Assembly (NCBI GenBank): GCA_024114885.1
Contig: CP099420.1
Span: 682,001 to 746,000, forward strand
DNA from: Septoria linicola
Taxonomy: Eukaryota > Ascomycota > Dothideomycetes > Mycosphaerellales > Mycosphaerellaceae
Length of the DNA stretch: 64,000 bases
Direction of reading: 5' to 3'
Of the stretch, positions 1 to 12,818 are shown piece after piece. The notes below the pieces were generated by a model. That model had not been told where the DNA came from and did no database searches. It worked only from the letters and a program-made list of their open reading frames with translations. Each line of letters begins with the position of its first letter. The stretch's first letter is position 1. The position numbers were made by a program, and so were the translations under genes.

Positions 1-2450
1 TTGCAAGCCCAAAGTAAAGATGCACCACCAGGCTGGAAGACCTTGCTCGGAGGCTCGGACTGCACTGCGTGAGGGCAACGAAACAAAGGATGCTGCACTT
101 CTTCTTCTTTGCTGTAGAGTAACCTCCAAGATTGACCAGGGTGTCGGCAGCAGAACCATAGCACAGAAGCGACACCAAGCAGCAGGACGGTGCAGCACCT
201 AGCAGATATACGTTCCCAGCAGATCGCAACTCACGCCAGATCCCAGATCCACTTTCCTACAGATGACCTGCTTCGCGCGCCGCCACCGGACACAAAGTGA
301 TATCAACCATGCCAGGTACCAAATATGCGCGTTTCTCCATCCTCACTCCCGACCAGGGCAAGGCAAAAGGGAAGATGCACTGACCGCGCGCGCTTGTTCC
401 CACTAGCAAAGCACGATCAGATCAGATTACGTGCTGGGTCTCGAGAGCGAAATCCACCCAAGGATAATTCAGCCATCAAAGCGCAGAACTCTCCGTGGAC
501 GATCTACCGAGAGGAGGGGCCCGCGCGCAAGAGAAAGAGAGACAGGAAGCGCAAAGCAAAGATCCACAGTTCGCGGCGGACAAGCATTCACGTTCCCCCT
601 TCCTCGTTTCCTCATACCCACCACCGTGTCTCCCTCCAGAGTAAGTGCATAGCGAATCCCTGTAGCACTCCCAGTGTCCCCAGCCAACGAGCTTCTCCCG
701 CTTGACACAAACCCGAGAGTCTAGGCAAGCAAGCAACCAAGCGGACTCGAGAGCATGTCGAGACAAAACGCCTGAACATGGGCTCCACGTAGAGCATTGA
801 GCATCTGTGCCGGCAGGGGCGGAGAAAAGAGGCTGAGTGTGCTTGTATCATGTTGTCCTGGCAGAGCAAGCTGTACCAACCACTGCTCCGAGTCTCATCT
901 GCAGGCTGCGACGCCACAATGAAATCTTGCAGCGATCATGAGAAAGTGGAGCACTTTTCTTCCCTACCATGCGACACGAGCTTTTTCTTTCGATAGTCGT
1001 TTCCGGGGAGTGGGCTATTGGCGCCTTGTGTCGACGCAGAGACAGTCTGCCTGACGTTTTGTGTGAGAAGGGCGATATCATTGTGTGCCACTCTGTAGTG
1101 CAAGTGAACGCCTCATTATTGCCAGGTCACTCCACTCTTGCTGTTGAAGTGGCAATAATCGCGAGTAACAGAGACCACATGTCAAAGTCAACATTGATCG
1201 TTGCCATCGTGCCGATGCCAACCACATAATAACGATACATCAGTCAACCACATCACTCATAATCCCATCTGCAGATCAAACAAGACTCATTCTGCTGGGT
1301 CGATATCCCGTGTGCCCTGTGAACCAATCCACTCAATCTAGACGCTGCCAGCGGTACAGTATACTAGTCCCGTCACAACAATAGAAACATACGCACATAT
1401 CAAAAATGCGATCAGTCGCCTGCATCAACTGCTACCGTAACACCGGGTCGCCTTTCGAAAAGAGAAAGAGGGTTGCAAGGCTTTACGTTCCCGCGGATCC
1501 ACTACGCGGAGTTCTTCGGCGAGCTCCCCACAGCCTCTAGTGCGATATAGTGCTTGTAGCACAGCATATCAGTAGCAGCAGCGACAAGGGTTGACGATGA
1601 GATGAGGAAAAGAGAACGAGTGGAAAGCAAGTAAGCAAGCGAATGAGTCGGACAAAAGCAGAGTACCTTGCGCGACGGGCAAGATCTCTTGTGTCGCTGC
1701 TGCTGCTGCGATTCTTTCTCTCTCCCCTTACTGTCGCTATCGCTGTCGCGCTTCGGAGAAAGAATGGAAATACACACAAATATTACATGCAGATTTCTAT
1801 TGTAGTGGTGGTGTTCAGTTCTTTCCCTTTTGTGTAGCATAGACAGCGTGGCCGCCGGCTCAGAGAACAGTCTCCCGACGACCAGAATCATCACGCTGCA
1901 CGAGTCTGAAACTTGCACAAGAGCAGAGCGCGGCGGCTGCGAAGAAACAGAGGATCAAGTGCTATACGCGTGAGAGCTTCCGCTGCCGCTTCCCGCGACT
2001 AGTGTGAGTTACGGCTACTGCTACCCTTGTAGATGTGCTATAAGCTCTTACAGTGGAAGCGAGCGAACGATGCCTGCTCAGAATCCTTTGTGGACCCGTT
2101 GCGCTGGGTCAAGCCCGTGATCTTGGTGTTCGTAGATAGAGTGCTGGATCCCTGATCATGGCGCATTGTGACCTTTCGTACAGCGTGTCGCAGGAGATGG
2201 GAGCTATTGCAGGCGATGCGCTTGCAACGGCTTACGCCATTTCGGAAAGCGCCTCGGGTGGGCGACGTTCCAAATATCCTTCTAGAGTCGTTCCATCGTT
2301 ACTTCGTGGCGCGCTCAAAGGTCGCCGTTGTTCATTGACGTCGGCGTCTCGAGAGTCCCAAGTCCGTACACTCGGCGACTCTGCGATCGACTCTGTGACG
2401 CGCGCGCTCTCATTACTGTGTCTCATTCCGAAGTGAGTACCCGTTCACGT
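1..2450. other. No supportable gene
   Basis: Several short open frames on both strands overlap each other, but none has recognisable motifs or consistent splice structure. A 45-codon frame begins with ATG at 1406 and has a Cys-x-x-Cys near its start; this is too little to call. The right end is the 3' flank of the CSN2 gene. Confidence 0.5.
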
Positions 2451-4160
2451 TCACTTGCCGAGTCTGCCCGGCCTCTTCCGCCCGCCAGCAAATTGTCCGC
2501 GCGGACCTTGTGGCATGGCATCAAAGACATCCCCAACTCCGGGTCCTCCTTGACCACCTAGTCCAGCGTCTTCTGACTTGAAACCCTCGCCCTCGTTCAG
2601 TACGACGTTGGCAAGCGAGCGGATGGCGACTGTCCAATCCGCCACAGCGTGCATCCGATCCAGATCTGCGCGACTCTCGATCTCGACGGTTCCGGCTTCT
2701 TGGTTGATCTTCCCATGCAACTTCTTGTCCATGATGAGGAAGCCCACAATATCCTGGACCTCGGGTATCGATATCTTCAGTCGCTTTGCAATGAAGTCGA
2801 GACGGAATCGAGTGTATGGGGCCACTAGTTTGACCACGGCCTTTGTGCGCATGTTCCGCGTGACTTCGTCAATGTTCTCGGCGATGAAGGGGTCCGCAAG
2901 GAGGTCCTTGTTCTTTTGGAGGACAGTCTCGTATTGATGAATGTCGTCACGCTGGTATGCATCTACCAATTCTGTCATAGCCGCGATTCGTGGGTCGTTC
3001 TTATAAGGCTTCGTTTCCTGCGAGTCGAATGGGTTGATGTCCGAACCCATCAGCATGGTCGTCAGCACGAGATACTTCAGCACCTGAATGCGCTGCAACG
3101 AGCCGGCCTCGTCGTAGTTGCGGAACGATTCGAAGAAGTCACTCTGGGCATCCTTCCAGTTTTCTGGTAGCACAAGTCAGCGAAAATGAAAGCTTTCCGA
3201 AGCATCCCTTGCGTGCCAACTTACCTTCGCTCATGTGCATCTTGCCACCACACTCGCGGATGATGCCCATGATCTTGGGATGCGGCACAGCTGAGCGGAC
3301 TCTAAGCGCGCGTTGATACAGACCCTGTGAAACATGTGAGTGAGGAAAAGATACCGAGATCCCGGACAACCACTCCTACCTTCAAGCGCTTGTTGTTCCT
3401 CGTCTCCGCATACATCTGGATCTCCAGCGCGTAGGCTTCCATGCTGTACGTGCCCTTGCTTGGGTCATCTGTGCCGTCCTCGCGTTGACACGCCTTGTGC
3501 AGCTCACGGACTTTGTCGGTCAGACGTGCGTAGTCCTTTTGCGCAAGCCATAGTCGTGCAAGCTTGGTGTTAGTTGACAACCATAACCGCTCGTTGTTGG
3601 TTGCCTGAAATGATTCGAGAGTCTTGGAGTAGAACTTCTCCATACACTCGTTTGCAGCCTCGTCTTCGGCGTTCTTCTCGATAAAGTCCAGCATGTTATT
3701 GATGGACTTTTCCGAGTAGTTCCTTGTCACCGCAGACTTGACGTAAGTCAGCAGCTCTGTGTAGTGCGCCACAGCCTGTCCTTCCGCATCAGTATTGCTT
3801 CGTTCTTTCCATTGCTCAGGCACATCCCACTCACATCTTCGTATCGGCTCAGCTTGAACTCCAGCTTGATGGCCTGCTTCAGACCCTTGAAGCCCCAGTC
3901 GCCCTTTTCTGGCTCCAGTGCTGGCACGCCTAGAAACTCTTGAATCGCCTCCTCTGGGTTGTCGCCCTTCATTTGCTTTGCGTTGTAGTATTTGTTCTCG
4001 ACATCGACATCGCCATCGTCGCCATCCGCATCGTCGTCGTCTTCGTACTCGAAGTCATAGCTGGCGGCCACATGTCAGCCCGTCTGCCACGCGAAGACCA
4101 CAAGTGGCTGACCTACTTCTCCTCGTCCGAGTCTTGCATGAAGTCATCGTCGTCCGACAT
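2451..4160 (-). CDS. CSN2: COP9 signalosome subunit 2 (CSN2)
   Basis: CSN2 is a scaffold subunit of the COP9 signalosome, which removes NEDD8 from cullins and so controls cullin-RING ubiquitin ligases; in filamentous fungi the complex affects light response and development. I join five exons: 4160-4117, 4060-3835, 3775-3380, 3324-3225 and 3163-2451. All junctions are GT-AG and keep phase, giving 492 aa, about the family length. The acidic start (MSDDDDFMQDSDEE), the motif HYTELLTYVKSAVTRNYSEK, the TPR-like helices and the C-terminal PCI/winged-helix region (KRLKISIPEVQDIVGFLI) are typical. The tail is Gly/Arg/Lys-rich. The ATG at 4160 is followed directly by the conserved acidic stretch. I see no lesion. 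Confidence 0.95.
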
Positions 4161-5219
4161 GGTTGCGGTGGGACTTGTGTGAGTGGTATGAGACTCGGAG
4201 TCTGTCTAGCGAGAAAGTGAGGGAGTGTCGACGAAACGAAAGAGATGGACCATGTGGACGTTGTTTGTGAAGCTCAAGATCCATCACCAGAAGCTCTCCA
4301 CGTCGACGACGGCCGCACTTCCAGCGGTTAGATCCGAGAGATAAGATCACTGCTCACTTTGCGATCCTAAGACATATTTCTGACCTCCATACTTTCTTCA
4401 CTGCACGACTGTGCCCTTTTGACGAATGATTGGAGTTCGACGTGCAAGCATACATATCAGCCGACTACGACCACAGCGAACATGTGATCTGCATGGCACA
4501 GTCAGAAGCCCACGAGCGCAAGTCCACTCCACACTTGAAGCTGATTATGCCGCCTGGCTCTGTAATCGTTCTTATGAAGGCCATCCAGGCCGGACGCGAC
4601 CTGAGCCGAGGACAATGAAGAATCATCACTATGTGAATGCGATCTGCTGAGTGTATATAGCGGAGCGCGCTGACCAGCTCGCTACTCGTGCTTGAGAAAT
4701 GGCCAGGTTTTATACCGGTGCATCGCCATCTATACAAGCCGTACCATATTATGACCTACTCCAAGACTATTCAGACTAGATTCTAGCTACTATCGAGCTC
4801 TAGTCGACAGAGGAAACCATGCATCGGCCTTGCACGAAGCATATACGAGATTACGAGGCTCACTAGTGAGGCTGTGTTGACATGACTAAGCTGTCGAATC
4901 CGATGCTTAAACTACGGTAATAGTTTCGAGATGGACTCTTGTGCCCCATATAGGGTATTCTGGCTTTGATTTGAGGTCAACATTTGCTTGCGACGGCCCC
5001 ATATGCCTCGTACATCTCGCGAAGTCGATGCTGCATAACCCGTGTGCAGCCTTGGCTACTACGCAGCCACGATGAAGTCGTCCACATAAGAGATCGTTCG
5101 ACACTATATATATCATGGCAGATGCTCGAGCCGTCTGCTGTAGACAGCTTTGACACACACTCTCGGCGGCAGATCAACATTGACCTTCTTCGACCTCCTG
5201 CCTCGAGCATTTCTGGAAA
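4161..5219. other. Intergenic, nothing recognised
   Basis: This holds the CSN2 promoter on the left and the promoter of the RTA1-like gene on the right. The short frames here (up to 97 codons) overlap on both strands and have no motif or splice support. Confidence 0.5.
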
Positions 5220-6218
5220 ATGTCCGATCATTCTGACATATGGAAGTACAATCCTTCGATCCCGCTCGCAGGCCTAGCGACAGCCATCTTCAACATCCTT
5301 ACTGGAATACATGGCTACCAGCTCTTCCGCACAAAAACATGGTATTTCATCGCTTTCTGGGCAGGAGGTGTCTGCGAGTGTGTTGGCTACACCATGGTAA
5401 GTAGATGGTCAACGATGGCTACAGGCAGATTATCGCTTACAGGAGATGCAGAGGATCTGGTCCGCAGAAGAAGGTCCAGATTACACTGTCGGTCCATACG
5501 CTGTCAGCCAAGTCGCCGTGTTGATCGCGCCTTCTCTCTTCGCTGCCAGTATGTACATGGAGCTCGGCAGAATTATCAGGCTCTGTGGAGGCGAAGCATA
5601 TACTATCGTGCGCGTCAGTTGGTTGACCAAGATCTTCGTGATTGGCGATGTTGCAGCCTTTCTATTGCAGGGCGGGGGTCAGAAGACTCAGATCATCACT
5701 CTCGTGCTCAACAAGCTGACTCTTGAATAGGCTCAGGACTCCTCGCATCCGACAACTCCGACACCACAAAGACCGGCGAACGCATTGTCATCGTCGGGCT
5801 GGTCGCCCAGATCATCTTCTTCGCTCTGTTCGTCGTGACCTCTCTCATCTTTCATCGAAGCATACATCGAACACCGACGGCCAAGCTCCGCCAACACCCC
5901 AACCCACCGTAGAAGAAGCACCTCATCAACATCTACGCAGCAAGCATACTCATTCTGATACGCTGCATCTTTCGACTGATCGAGTACGCTCAGGGAAGAG
6001 ACGGATATCTGTTCACGTATGAATGGGCAACATATGTGTTCGATACACTGCTTATGATCATCGTGATGGCTGCGTTCGCGGTCATACATCCTAGTGAAGT
6101 CAGAGCATTGTTGAATGGAAGTGGCATCGTTATGCGGAAGGTCGTTTTGACCAAGACTGTTGGTCTGCCATGCGGCGAGGTGGATGTGGAATTGTTCCAG
6201 CGACAGAGTAAGCCATGA
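5220..6218 (+). pseudogene. RTA1-like membrane protein with one in-frame TAG
   Basis: RTA1/RTM1-type proteins are fungal seven-helix membrane proteins linked to lipid handling and resistance to toxic compounds. Exons 5220-5396, 5443-5677 and 5731-6218 join in phase (introns of 46 and 53 nt) to 300 codons, a normal family length. Family features are the start (WKYNPSIPLAG), repeated hydrophobic helices, the glycines before the exon 2/3 junction followed by SGLLASDNSD, and the segment ILILIRCIFRLIEYAQG. In exon 3 the TAG at 5910-5912 lies between PNPP and KKHLINIY, where the family commonly has Trp (a P-W-[KR]-K-like motif). Coding continues in the same frame for another 102 codons. A single TGG-to-TAG change is the simplest explanation. 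Without suppression the product would stop near residue 196 and lose the last helices. Confidence 0.8.
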
Positions 6219-6332
6219 GTTAGACAGGAGAAACGAGCAGGTGGTAACGATAGTGCTAGCATTAGCTATTATATAGATCATGTTTGGCGTATACACATAA
6301 AGCTTTTCAATCTGTTCGCGTCACGCATCTAT

Positions 6333-9204
6333 TCATACGAGCAAGGAGATCGTGAAGAAGCACGCAGCCATTACCAAAGTCCAGCTGACTGCGACTTGAC
6401 CTGGCGCAGCGCCTGTGGTGTTTTGTGCAGGTGCGCTGCTGTTTGTGGTTGAGGCGCTCTCAGAGACATCTGCTGGCACACCTGTTGAGTTCAGACCAAG
6501 AATGCTGGTCACGTACGCGCCGAAGTCAGAAGAGGCGACTGTGCTGGCGCCAGCTCGGATCATCGATACTGCATCGAGAACGTCCTGTCCAGCTGGTCCT
6601 TGGACCATGCTGTAGTAGACAGTGTTTGTGTAGTAGATCGTGCCCGAGACCGAGGACGAGTCCGTACCTAATACGACCGAAGACTCGACGGCAGTGCCGT
6701 CACTTTCAGAGGGTGACGTGGCAGGCACGGAATTGGGCCCTCCAGTAGCTGTTGTACCTGGCGTAACGTTGACAGAACTGTCTCCAGATGATTGAGTTGG
6801 GGATTCTGGTTGCTGTGGGTCCACGGTCGTCTGAGTACTGCCCGATCCTTCGGACTGCGTCGTGACGATAGCGTCGGTTGGACTCTGCGGCGTCGACTCG
6901 GGAGTTGGCGAAGCCACAGAAGCATTCGGCTCAGACTGAGCTGGTGTGGTCTCAGCCAGGACAGAAGCTGGAGTCGATGGAAGGGAAACAGCCTCTGCGG
7001 ACACTCTGATAATTTGCTGACCAGCAAAGGTCGGTGCGCCCTTCCATGTGACCAGTTTGGAGTTGAAGCCGCCATCGACTTGTCGGGCACGAAGCATTGG
7101 GGCGTACCCACTAACACTGTTCAGGACAGCAGTGGTGCAATCACCTAGCGGATCTCCGGGTGGGAAGTAGTCTCCAATGCCAGGCAGCAAGTAATTTACA
7201 GCGATTGATCCCGCAGCATTCGTGACCGTGATGTTACTGACTTCGCCCGTGTACACAACTGGAGTGAAAAGAGTTCGCGGCGCCTCGGTAACGCACTCTG
7301 GTCCACCTGCGCTACAACGACCAACATCTCTAGCCGTAGCTGTTGGGCCAAGATTGAGATTCCATCCGGAAGAGCCGATTTGAGTGACCGATGTTGTCTG
7401 CCCTCCAGGTAGTCCAATAGGACCCACGACTATGTTGCAATCGCAGTCAATTGTATTGGAAGGGCACGGAGGTCGTGCGCAAGCGCCCAGGCTCGTCCGA
7501 TAGTACTCATTGAAGGCATCTGTGTTACATGACGTGGTGATGCAAGTCTGTCGCGAGGCTTCGTTGATGAATGTTATTGCTGTGCGCAGCGGGGGAGCTA
7601 CCGACAGTGGAAAGTCCACCCAGTGAACTGCAGCGCCTTCCTGGTACTCAATCTGACAATTCCGGCCCCCGCAGCCGGCAGAATCGGCGACGGCGACCAG
7701 ACCAGTCTCCGAACAGACTGGGGGCTCAGGCGTAGCTGTGACTGTGACCGGAGGAACTTCCACGGTGACGATCTGGGGTGGTGCACTAATGACCTGAGCA
7801 GGCTCGGTCCGCACGATCGTTGGCCCAGTTTGGACTATGGTGATTGTGTCGACAAACGTCCTGCCAAACTGAGTAATGATCTGGGTGGAGACGGTTCCTG
7901 CGAGAGATTAGCTTGAGGTCTTCCCAGTGCCACTATGGCGCTCTGCGTCTGATCCATGCCCTATCACGCGTTCAGGAATCAGGAAGAGAGGTCTAGCATG
8001 ACTTACCTGGCTGCGTAATTGTGGACACAACTGTGGTGCCTGACTCTGTGATGGTAGTAATGAAGGTCGTGCCGGGCAGGCTGATCGTTGTCGTGAACGT
8101 GCTTGGAGGTTGCACAATTGTCGTAGGTACAAGTCGATCAGACACGACAGTGACAAGTTGGGTCCGATCCAAAGTTTGAGTGACGAGAGACGTAGTGCCA
8201 GATATAACAGTCTCAAAGACGGTGGTAGGAGAAGGGACAGGACGATCCAATGTCTGTGTAATGAATGATGTCGTTCCAGAAACTACGGTCTCAATCACAG
8301 TAGTAGGGTAAGGAACGGGACGGTCCAGAGTTTGGGTAATGAACGATGTCGTCCCAGAAATTACGGTCTCAATCACAGTCGTGGCGTACGGGACTGGCCG
8401 ATCAATCGTGATAGGAATGGTCCTTTAAAGATCACGCAGTCAGCACATGTCTCCGAGGAAATTTGGCGCTTCTCTTGTCCATGATTGCGCTGGTGGGCAT
8501 AGTGCAAGCAAATTGTCGTGGAGATGCTTCGTTAATCAATTCGGAGGCAGTGGACTTACTCTCGCTCCGTGACAGTTGTGGTCAAAGTTTGTGGAGGAAT
8601 GATCACCGTCGTTCCATTTTCCGTCACTGTCGACGCTGGATAGGTGACGTAGCTTATGCTGGTTGTCTCAGATACATAAATGTCGGTGACGGTCGCAGTG
8701 GAAGTGGCGGTATCCGTGATTGTCTGATTGTTTATGATTGTTTCGTAATAGGTAGTCGGCTTGTACTGGGTGGAAGTTGTTGTATAGGTCACATTGAAGG
8801 GTTCATGGACAGTCTGCGTTGCATACTGAGTTTCAGTGCGTGTCTTGTACCTGCATCATGTCTATCAGCATTGGAACCCAGCCCAGAAATTTCAAAGCTC
8901 ACTTAGTCTTTTTGATAGTCTGTCCAGGCTCCGTATATGTTTCGGTCTCCGTGATTGTGATTGTCTCTGGAGGGTACTGATCTGGAGGATATTCATCGGG
9001 CGTGCAGTCTTCTCCGTCTTCACATGGCCATGGGTATGGAACTGGAGTTCCCTCGCAAGGACATACAGTGGTCAATACTGTTGTAACTTCTTCAGGTACA
9101 TCCGTAGAATATGTTTTGATCTCCGTTTGGTCTTGACCAGCGACAAGGATGCCAGTCTGCAAAGCCGCAATGGCTGCAGCGGCGGCTCTCAAGGAAGACC
9201 TCAT
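6333..9204 (-). CDS. Thr-rich GPI-anchored-type surface protein (adhesin-like)
   Basis: Four exons (9204-8903, 8850-8560, 8422-8007, 7897-6333) join in phase to 857 aa. The ATG at 9204 starts a signal peptide (MRSSLRAAAAAIAALQTG); an ATG further upstream in this frame is not used because it precedes that peptide. The N-terminal half is a Thr/Ser/Val-rich stalk containing three near-identical 26-residue repeats. A Cys-rich segment around the start of exon 4 (CGGRNC, CARPPCPSNTIDCDC) could be a folded head. A second Ser/Thr-rich stretch follows, then a hydrophobic C-terminus (VSWTLVMAACFFTISLLV) typical of GPI attachment. Probable location is the cell wall or plasma membrane, with a role in adhesion or wall structure. 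I do not recognise a named family. Confidence 0.8.
8170..8403 (-). repeat. Three tandem 78-bp coding repeats in the adhesin
   Basis: Three consecutive in-frame 78-bp units (8403-8326, 8325-8248, 8247-8170) each encode 26 residues of the form DRPVPxxTTVxETVxSGTTS followed by a short FITQTL-like end. The units differ by only a few residues. A partial fourth start (DRTQ) follows. Such repeats often vary in copy number between isolates. Confidence 0.92.
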
Positions 9205-10484
9205 GATTGTGACACCTAGGACAAGGATGCGACTGCGAATGAGCAAGAGGTCATCAAAGGAAGCTTAGTGACAGCTATGCAGAGGCTCGCAACTTTGGCT
9301 GAGGTCCTGGTCGTACCTCCGTTGCACACCTGACGTAGACCAAGCAAGGTGATGGCATGCCAGACGAGGACCAGCACTCTTAATGTGGGAGACTGAATCG
9401 GCTAGATCGAGCCTTGCAATGCTTTTCCGGCCCTTGAGAGCTACGATCTTCCGCGCGTCACTCACAGCCGCATCAGGATCTCGACATTTGGAAGATGGCT
9501 GGATCGTCGACAGCTGGTAGGGTAGCATCGTGCAAGATTCATTGACTGCGCAAGCGTTGCAGCAATACTGCAGTAAGGCTCTCGATGTCCAGTTCGGATA
9601 GGCTTGCATTGCTGCTGCTCCACCACAAGCCTCCGCATTCGCCAATGACGGCTACGAACAACGTGAGCTTGGCAATAAATCTGCCAGTAACAGTTGCTTA
9701 TGGCGGCACGTAGTGCGTTGTCTTCATGCAAGTCTGCATACAGCTTGTTGGGACCGAAGCAGCTAGACCATATCGCGGAGCTGCTTCACCGTTTATAGAA
9801 AGGTAGCCGTGTCATCTCACATCATTGGTGCGCAAGTGCATGAGCACATGCCTTTGGTGTGGTGGCTCTATTCGCTGGAAGGTAATCCTTCGCGAGGTGT
9901 ATGAAGCTTGTTGATCCTGTGAGGCTTCAGCTGAGACTTTTGTGGCAGGATCTACTGCTTGTGTAACCGGTCATCCAAGGATGCTGCAGCTCCAGTATTT
10001 CACGACAGAGCGCAAGTGATATACGATATGCAGCGTATCACGTCTCCAGTGCGTGAGGCAGCACGGCACATAAAGAAACGTCTTGAAGGTGCACACAGCC
10101 TTACCAGATGTTCTCGAATGAGGCTGCGGTGGAGGCAGCAGAGTTCCTCGGCATCTATGCAAGATCCCGCGTGCCATGCACTCGGGACATTCGGACCGGA
10201 CATTTTCGCCAGTCGGAGCCTCTTGCGCCATGAGACACACACTTTTGCAAGAAATCTTTGTAGTGCCATGTCGGTATGGCGGTGCGTGTCCTGCAATGTG
10301 GCCGTATTACTGTCGCAAGTTGTGAAATTTGTTGTCGTCTGTAGTGTGTTCCGTCAAGCGCATTATTGATGTCGCTGACCTACGCAGGCTGTGTCCAGAA
10401 TCAAATCGATAGCACGTTGTACGGCCAGTTCGCGCGCTGGCGAGAGCTAGTAAGGTGGACGCAGCTGCATGGGTACAATGCGAC
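9205..10484. other. Intergenic, nothing recognised
   Basis: Contains the promoter of the adhesin gene on the left. A 126-codon minus-strand frame (9265-9645) and a 136-codon plus-strand frame (9959-10369) lack motifs and overlap other open frames. An unrecognised upstream exon of the next gene could lie near the right end. Confidence 0.45.
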
Positions 10485-12818
10485 ATGGATGCTCTAGGTT
10501 CTCAAGCTGCGTGGCCGGAGCCTGTCGCCACGCGCCTCTCCAGGGCCTCAAAGCATCTATGCTGTCGTCGATCCTGGCGTGCGATCCGTACTACTGTTTC
10601 TATCCTTGCACTTGTCGTCGTCGCAGTTGTCGTCGTCCAGCGCCGGCAGGCCTATCTTTCGCGCTTCGTAAACATGTCCAAAGCCATCGAGATTCCCCCA
10701 AGTCTGTACTGGCTGGTGAGTGACACCCTAGCGAGACAGAATCATCATTCGCTCATGAGGTGAAGGGCAACGATGGCAATTGGTCTACCATAGCTTTACA
10801 GCTAGGGTCTCAGAAGCAGCTTGTGCAAGTCCTGCCAGCAACATCGGGCTCTTCGGTATGGGCTGTCCATACCCAAGGATGTCAGTTTCCTACGGATCCA
10901 AGTCTTGTTGCCGACCCAGAAGACTGCGTCGACCTGAGGGGAGGACTCTTCAGTCCCAGCAACAATAGCTTTGAAGAGATCAGTCGGAACGACCCTAACA
11001 ATCCCTATTTCCAACTTCTGTTCTCTGATGCGGAAGCATCTCTGGGATACAATGGCACTGCAATACTAGGAAAGGACGACTTCTGCTTCGGCAGTAATCC
11101 CTGCACTGATGCGACAACATTGAAAGACCAGGTCGTAGCAACCTATGCCGACGAATTTCCATACATCGGACAGCTAGGCATCAGCGCATGGGCAAACCAC
11201 GTCAGGTACGCGAACGATACCGATGTCTCGCCGCTCGCGTCCATGAAAGCGGACGGGAAGATCCCAAGTCTGTTCTATGGCTATACCGCTGGGGCGCGAT
11301 ACAAGGATGTAAGTGCATCTTGCATAGAAAATCCCATGTAGCGTGCTGACTACCTCATAGCCTCCAGCCTTCGCTTCACTGACTTTCGGCGGTTATGATT
11401 CCTCCCGTGGCAATGACGAGGAACGTCGAATCACCGTGCCCTTTGGGCAGGATAATACACGAGACCTGCTTGTTGCGATCAAGTCCGTCACCATAGGAGG
11501 CAATGGCTCGACATCAGTCCAAGTTCAAGGTCTCGATGCTGGCATTACAGCCATGATTGACTCTCTTGTGCCTGAGATCTACCTGCCGGAAGCGGCGTGT
11601 CGATCTTTCGAGTCTGCTTTCGGTCTGGTCTACAACGAGACAGCTGGCTATTATCTGGTCAATGACACTCAACACGAGACCTTGATACAGCAAGACAAAT
11701 CTATTAGCTTCAGATTGGCGCCCGACCCATCTTCAACACAGACCGTGGACATCAATCTGCCGTATGCGGCTTTCGATCTTGGACTCCAATATCCACGAGC
11801 AAATATCAGAGATGGCGCCACTAGTTTGCGCTACTTTCCCTTGCAGCGGGCCCAAACCTCAGAGCAACAATTCTTGGGTCGCACTTTCCTCCAAGAGGCG
11901 TGAGTTTGTGCCCGTGTACCTGCACTTATCTTGAGCTAACGTAAGGCGTGCAGCTATTTGGCGGCTGACTATGAGAAACGCGAATTCTACGTGTCGCAAG
12001 CACTGGTGCCGGCCCAGCAGGGTACCAAGAACCTCATTACTGTGAAAGGTGGCACCGAAGTAGAGGACGCCTCAGGTTTGAGCACAGGTGCGATCGCTGG
12101 TATTGCAATTGCAGGGACTGCTGTGGTGATCATGATTCTCGGGGCCTTGTTCTGGCTATGGTTCCGTCGTCGCAAATCGCGTAGGCAGCAGACCGAACTG
12201 CAAAGCTCCGTCGGCACAATGTTCTCCAGGCAATCGATTGCCGGGACCACGATTAATGAAACACCACAAAATATGGAGTTCTTCAAACCTATGGCCCCAC
12301 CAGGCATGAATGAAGACGATGTCAAGCCAGAGCTGGACGCGACCGTAACAGCACGTGGTCCCATCACGTCGTACCATCGGCATGAACTGTCGGCGGGTAG
12401 TGTTCGCAGGACCTCGCAGCAGACTGGTATATCCCGAGCTACCATCTCGCCAATTGAGAACCGCCATGCTCGCAGTATGTCGTACGGCAGCTCGATGGGT
12501 CAGCCAAGTCCAGGTGGAGAACACTCGCCATCTCCAGCCGGTCATCCATCGCCACCCATGAGTGATCGAGGCATCTCGTGGTTCAGTAATACAGGTCCAT
12601 TCTACGAGCTACACGCAAATGAACAAGCTATGCGCAATGGCCAAGCTGGACCAGAACTGAGACAGGATGAAGACCTCATGAGCGGTGTAGCAGATCCTGA
12701 AGAGGGCACCCTACCGCCAGCAGAAAGACCAGCACCACTGCGCACACCTTCGCAGACTAGGTCACCAACGGAGCGGCCGCCTGTGTCTCCTCCAGCGGGC
12801 AGGCCTACGATTGAGTAG
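10485..12818 (+). CDS. Membrane-anchored aspartic-protease-like protein, degenerate active site
   Basis: Exons 10485-10715, 10760-11308, 11361-11899 and 11954-12818 join in phase to 727 aa. The central region follows the pepsin-like A1 fold: WSTIALQLGSQKQLVQVLPA, then SGSSVWAV where a protease has DTGSS, a paired-Cys loop, and AMIDSLVPEIYLP where the second D-T/S-G is expected. The first catalytic Asp is replaced and the second motif lacks its Gly, so proteolysis is doubtful. A single C-terminal transmembrane helix (about IAGIAIAGTAVVIMILGALF) is followed by basic residues and a long Ser/Pro-rich cytoplasmic tail. Similar one-pass proteins are common in filamentous ascomycetes with no agreed function; a receptor or wall-sensor role is inference. 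The start is uncertain: the hydrophobic N-terminal stretch (TTVSILALVVVAVVVV) begins about 40 residues in. Confidence 0.75.

Noticed and set aside
5909..5940. 32-nt GT-AG intron that would remove the RTA1-like TAG
   Set aside because: Too short for this genome's introns, shifts the frame and deletes conserved residues.
5733..6296. 187-codon minus-strand open frame
   Set aside because: Antisense to exon 3 of the RTA1-like gene; no motifs.
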